NCBI GenBank assembly: GCA_023014485.1
Contig: JAJOZX010005525.1
Location: 253,077-317,076, forward strand
Origin: Bathynomus jamesi
Taxonomy: Eukaryota > Arthropoda > Malacostraca > Isopoda > Cirolanidae
Length of the DNA stretch: 64,000 bases
Direction of reading: 5' to 3'
Shown: positions 58,601 to 64,000 of the stretch, in pieces
Layout of the letters: each line of letters starts with the position of its first letter
How positions within the stretch are numbered: the stretch's first letter is position 1
Program-made: the position numbers and the translations under genes
The notes under the pieces: model-generated
The model's database searches: none
Seen by the model: the letters and a program-made list of their open reading frames with translations, nothing else
Told to the model about the DNA's origin: nothing

Positions 58601-60643
58601 GAATAAAAAGTTATTGAAATGGAAGGAAAGCATTTCGAACAATCTTTTCTTTTAATAATTTCAGGTAAATTTTACATTAAAATTTATTTTTATATAATAA
58701 AAAAAATATTAAAAGGTTTTAATAATTTTTGCATGTTAAGTAGAGAAATCATACTCTTTCGTTGAATGTTGATAGAATTTGAATTATTTTATATTTTGAA
58801 CACAATTAATTAAATTCGACCAACACAATTACTCATATTCATCGAATAAAAAAAATATAAAAAAATATAAAAATTGAAAATAGAAATCAATTATAACTAT
58901 AATGAACTAAACATATACTGTAATATAACAAAAACACTTAACCTAAATTGAGGTTATGTTCCATCGTACCAAAGAGGAATTAACCATGGTTGAACCATTT
59001 CTCTGTTGACACGGTTCAACTAGGGTTGGGGGTGTTAAAATAAAATAAAAAAGACAAAGTTTGGAGTACGACATTCGGGAATTGAGTGACTAAGCAGGGT
59101 ATAAGTCTGAAATTGACAATACGTCTTTCGTGAGCACTTTGCTCTTTAAAAAAAGATTGCTTTCACACTACTTCAACAAAAATTAAAAGAGTTGAACAAA
59201 ACGAAGGGACGGTATGTTCCTCAGCATAGTAATTTAAAGGAGTCATTGGGACAAGATCAATTAATTAATTATTACACACTATTATTATCACAGTATACAT
59301 TACAATGATTATCAAAGTCATTACAAACAATTGTAAAAAACTGTTTTGGTTACAAAAAAAAACATGTCATTTTACCTATATATTTATATACGCAACATGG
59401 CAATGAAAAGAAAAGACAAATCGGTCCATTTCCTCTTACAACAAAACAGAAAGTTAACTAAAGACGCAACCCGGTCAATTCAGGTGAATTAAATTCTCTT
59501 TTTCAACACAAAAAAAGGTTGAATTAAATTCTTAAATTACATTTCTTAAAATTAAATTCTCTTAAATTACAAAGAAAAAGTTGAATTCAATTGATTGCAT
59601 TGAAAACTGACTTGGGACTCGAATAAAATGACTTGGGACTCGAAAATAAAAATGGACTTGGGCTCGAAATAAAAATGACTTGGAGACTTACGAAATGAAA
59701 AATGACTTGGAATAAAACTGACTTGGGAATAAAACTGTCTGACTTGAACTCTATCAAGTATTCTGAAACTAACTTGAACTCTATCAAGTATTCTGAAACT
59801 AACTTGAACTCTATCAAGTATTCTGAAACTAACTTGAACTCTTATCAAGTATTCTGAAACTAACTTGAACTTTTATCAAGTATTCTGAAACTAACTTGAA
59901 CTCTTTATAAGTATTCTGAAACTAACTTGAATCTCTTATCAAGTATTCTGAAACTAACTTGAAACTGTTTCAAGTATCTCTATAACTCTCTCTTTCTTAA
60001 TTTGCAAGTCAATTTAATTCAATAATTTGAAAAAATTTGCAAACAAAAATATAAAATGTAAACACATTTCATTCTAATGTACGCGAAGGTACATAAAATA
60101 AAATTATTCTATACTGAATATAATAGTGACAATTAACTCTGTGACAATTAACTCTGTGACAATTAACTTCTGTGAAAATTAGTTTCACTAAAAAAAAAAT
60201 GTATCACTGGTGTCCGAAGTGTTCACTGTGTTTTGTGTTAATTCTGGCTCCATACTAAATATTAACTGTTAATAGTACTGACTTTCTTCAAATGTTTTAG
60301 AGATTATTTAAAACAGAGTTTTGTACTTAACAAGATTCCTACGGCGAAATCCTTAGAGACGTGTCCTGAAGACGTGTCTTGCTGCTACTTCTTAGATGAA
60401 AACTAGGCGTGGAGAACTTGGAGTCGTGACACACCGGTTCAAGGGTGGATGTTTACGAACTGGAAGTCGTGACACGCCGGTCAAATGGTGGGTCGCCACT
60501 TGTTAAAATCCTCTTCTTAAAATCCTCTTCTTAAAATCTTCTTCTTAAAATATTCTTCTTCTTAAATATTCTTCTTCTTAAAATATTCTTCTTAAAATCT
60601 TCTTCTAAAATATTCTTCTAATCCTGGGGCAGGGTCGTCAGAC
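55655..60643 (+). repeat. Array unit 7 (4989 bp), indel-rich second half
   Basis: Colinear. Indels become frequent from about 56900 to 60640, including damaged minisatellite copies near 59620-59940. Confidence 0.95.
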
Positions 60644-63600
60644 TGTTAACCCTCCGTCTATGGCCCTGGGGTGGTTCGGAGTCGACGGGGGTTCTGGTTA
60701 GGAGGCAGCAACGGATCTGTTACTTGCAGTAGTTTCTCTATACTACTCTCCGAGTTTTCTTCTTTAGTGGCTCGGAGGATTCTGAGAGGTTATTAATTTT
60801 TTTTGAGGTTTCTCCCCGTATTCTTCTTGTAACTTATCGGGAGATTCTAATGACTAAGTTTTCTGAAGAGAGCACGGCTCGAAGGAGAAGATAAAGACTT
60901 TTTCTTACTGTGTTTTATCCTAAAACTGTTACAGGTAATGCTCAGCCTCGTAGTTGGGAATCAGAATAAACATGGAAGAAATTGGTGGGGTTTATATACC
61001 CCGATTCTACTAACATCATCATTATTAAATGTTGAAGAGGCTGCATTATTTTTGCACAATATTTGAAAATAAAGTAAATCTTTTAGCTGTGTTAAGGTTT
61101 AAACGAATAAACAAGATATTTGAAGATGAAGCCATATTTTTATCTTAATTGCATATTTTCAGATCTGATGTTATCATGATCTGCCAAGTTAACTAAAAGT
61201 GGAAATTGAACTATGCATCTTTACACTAAAATATGCATATGAGTAAAAATTAAAGGTTTAAGATTTACAATTAAATGCTTAGGCAAGACATGACTTCATC
61301 TTTATAACGAAGAAAGAATGTAAAAAATACAACATGACATGGCAAAGTTACTCAGGATTCTTATTAAGCTAAATCTAAAAAAATGATTATGAGATTTAAA
61401 AAACAACAGGTCATCAATTATTTGGCAAAGTAGAAAGCACATCAAAATTTATTCCAGGAAAAATAATAATAAAAAAATAACATTATCGCCGATTCTACAT
61501 TCCTTACGGCGACATAATGTCGGGTCGGACATTGAGTACTTGTAATTTTGGTCTACTGTAACTATGATTGTAATTACCAATTCATTTATTATCGTTAACT
61601 ACAATTCATTAAAGTACATTGACTACGTCATTTAGTACATTACATCATTAAGTAAGTTTCATTAATACATTACATTATTTAAATTAAAGTATTACAGTTA
61701 ATTATAATTAAACAGTTACTATAACTTTGTTTTGTTACAGTGTTTCATATTAATAGACAATTGAGATGTTAGAAATATAATACAAAAGTACATGGGCACA
61801 TACGGTATGGATGAATATGGTTGAATAATAATATTTATACTACATACATAACATAAATAATGACTTCTATAGAGTGTACAGTTTTTATTATGATGTTAAA
61901 GAATTTTCATACATTGAATACTAGAGATATGATGAAGGGAAATTAATGACGGGAAAATTTGACGTCATAGTTATTAATTTGTACGTATAGTACAAATCAT
62001 TATTAGGAAAGATTTACAGAACGAATTAGAGACAAAGAGTGGGTATTAAGGCTAAGAAGTACAACTACGAGTTCCAATCCTGTTATATGCAATGTGTATG
62101 CATAATCTAGGGTCGAGGTGAGAGGCAAGACAATTCATAGTTAATTATAACTTCTATAACAATGGAAAATGGATAATGAATACGACTAACCATAGAATGG
62201 TAGATCGAAGGTTATGGACACAAACAAAAGTAGAAAGCTACAAGTAAAATTATTATCCAAACTCGCGTTAAGCGATTTGGTTCTTATGTAAAAATGAAAT
62301 ATTGATTATTCATTGTTCATTTTTTACATTGCTCTCCCCTTTAAAATGATATTTATACAATAATATAATAAATATTAATACAATACAATACAATTGAGAA
62401 ATATAACATCGTAACTAATTCAAGTTAGGTGACGAATTTTTCTTTACATTACAAGTTTTATACAGAACAAGTGAGTTATTATGCTTAGAGTTTTATAAAG
62501 TTATTATAAAATATAAAAATTCAAAGATTAATACTTTAATTTAGACAAACAATTAAGTTAGACAACAATGATATGGTTAAAAAAATTATATTTTTCTGTG
62601 GGACAAATTACATACATAATGAATAGTAGATAAAAGGGAAAAAACGTAAATCTACAATCTATAAACTAATTTTTATTGACTAGTGTAGGTAAAAATGAAT
62701 TAGTAATGGTGATGTATAGACCTGTGTCTAGTGCGTATTTTTGTGTACTAGGTACAAAGTGTGTATCTTACAATTTCGAGGGATCAGATTAGCTGAGAGG
62801 ATTGTTAAATTAACTGACTAATGCATAGCAGAGATATATTAGAAAGCAAAAATGGTTAAGACTAAATTACATAGTGCACTCACGCGCAATGAAATAGTTT
62901 ATTGTGATATCCAATGATTTTAGCATAAGGTTTGTATATATAGTATATGTAGTGTGGGCATTACATGCATTTTTATTGACTGTTGTAGGTACAAATCGAA
63001 TTACGTAGTGGATGATTTAGACCTGTGGTCAAATGTGTATTTGTGTGTATTAGTACAAAGTGTGTATCTTATAATTTCGAGAGACAGATTAGCTGAGAGG
63101 ATTGTTAAATTAACTGATAAATGCATGAGCGAGATTTATATATAGTAAGCAATAATTATGATGTATTATAATGATGATGTTTGCATACGAGTTTAATGCA
63201 AAGTGACTGGACGGAATATGTGTCAAAAGTAATAAAAATTCAATTAGGATTATAGATTTTACATAATCAGTTACACGTATAAGGTAATTAAAAAAACGTA
63301 CTAGAAGAACTTACAATAATGAAAGTAAATCTCACGGTTTTAAAATTGAATTTTGAAGATGGAATTAAATTCGACTAGTACATTCCTAGCTATATATGAA
63401 CTATATAACCATTAACATTAACCAGAAGTATCGGTACGATAATTGAATTAAGAAAATTAAGAATACAGATTAAAAATAGAAATCAATTATGCATTTCAAC
63501 GAGCTAAACATAATTTTATAATATTTAAAAAAAATAAAAGTAAATCGCGCCAATAGATGAATTTCGACCAAGAATGAAAAAAAGTTATTGAAATGGAAGA

Positions 63601-64000
63601 AAGCATTTCGAACATCTTTTTTAATATTTCGGTAAATTTTACATTAAAAATTATTTTATCTAATAAAAAAAAATATTAAAAAGGTTTTAATACTTTTTGC
63701 ATGTTAAGTAGAGAAATCATACTCTTTCGTTGAATGTTGATAGAATTTGAATTATTTTATATTTGAAACACAATTAATTAAATTCGACCAACACAATTAC
63801 TCATATTCACGAATAAAAAATATAAAAATATATAAAATTGAAAAAAAATAGAATAATTATAAACTATATGAACTAAACATATACTGTACTATAACAAAAA
63901 CACTTAACCAATTGAGGTTTGTTCCATCGTACCAAAGAGGAATTAACCATGGTTGAACCATTTCTCTGGTTGACTACGGTTCAACTAGGGTTGGGGGTGT
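60644..64000 (+). repeat. Array unit 8, partial (3357 bp in window)
   Basis: Runs off the window end, corresponding to about 29175 in unit 1. Carries frequent small indels throughout. Confidence 0.95.

Larger units (their letters stand above)
25801..64000. repeat. Head-to-tail tandem array of a roughly 5-kb noncoding unit
   Basis: The phrase TGTTAACCCCTCCGTCTATG (slightly mutated in units 6 and 8) recurs at 25801, 30753, 35656, 40671, 45676, 50656, 55655 and 60644, giving periods of 4952, 4903, 5015, 5005, 4980, 4999 and 4989 bp. All eight copies are in the same orientation and colinear. No frame longer than about 110 codons exists in any unit. Candidate explanations are a large satellite, a tandemly amplified noncoding LTR-type element, or repeated integration of a circular DNA. 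The array continues past the window. Confidence 0.97.

Overview
The window is eukaryotic DNA, most likely from an invertebrate animal and probably an arthropod. It is AT-rich, full of (TA)n, (GA)n and (TAA)n microsatellites, has spliceosomal GTAAG...CAG introns and TATA-box promoters, and carries relics of animal-type mobile elements (CR1/L2-like non-LTR, Tc1, mariner, Penelope-like, hAT, CMC-like, Maverick/Polinton-like). I see no bacterial operon, CRISPR array, tRNA or rRNA gene. Family names rest on recognised protein motifs and were not checked by any search.

Region 1 (1-9816) is a graveyard of old elements: a hAT terminus with its 8-bp target duplication (1-69), the 3' half of a non-LTR reverse transcriptase (617-1800, minus), a Tc1 transposase tail (2336-2582, minus), a Penelope-like GIY-YIG remnant (3861-4196, minus), then a decayed Maverick/Polinton-like block. 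That block has unknown minus-strand ORFs (4360-5784 and 6918-7145, with a dead mariner between them). On the plus strand follow the chromodomain end of an integrase, an F54H12-like structural gene, a small very basic core-like protein, an F54H12.2-like structural gene and an adenain-like protease. Every plus-strand gene is broken.

Region 2 (10115-20172) is the most striking. It is a three-layer nest of related DNA transposons. Element A (oldest, about 3.0 kb) is interrupted by element B (about 3.6 kb), which is interrupted by element C (3398 bp). All have inverted ends starting TAGG and transposase-like genes of about 700-800 codons sharing an RNase-H-like layout (Asp, Asp plus Cys-x2-His, then Arg-Trp). 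C has a perfect 9-bp target duplication, and its gene has one intron and a single in-frame stop. Decay decreases from A to B to C, matching the nesting order.

Region 3 (20173-25800) holds a palindrome-rich MITE, a foldback repeat, a deleted CMC-like element, and what may be two small divergent host genes: minus-strand exons at 20946-22020 and a plus-strand first exon at 25475-25650. Both have TATA and CCAAT/GC-type promoter motifs and both end an acidic exon in the same splice phase.

Region 4 (25801-64000) is one head-to-tail tandem array of a noncoding, AT-rich unit of about 5 kb (4903-5015 bp): seven full copies and a partial eighth that runs off the window. The units are nearly identical, differ mainly in minisatellite copy number, and contain hairpins and a 3'-terminal-exon-like mini-ORF. 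Several later units carry many one-base indels that look like unpolished long-read sequence.
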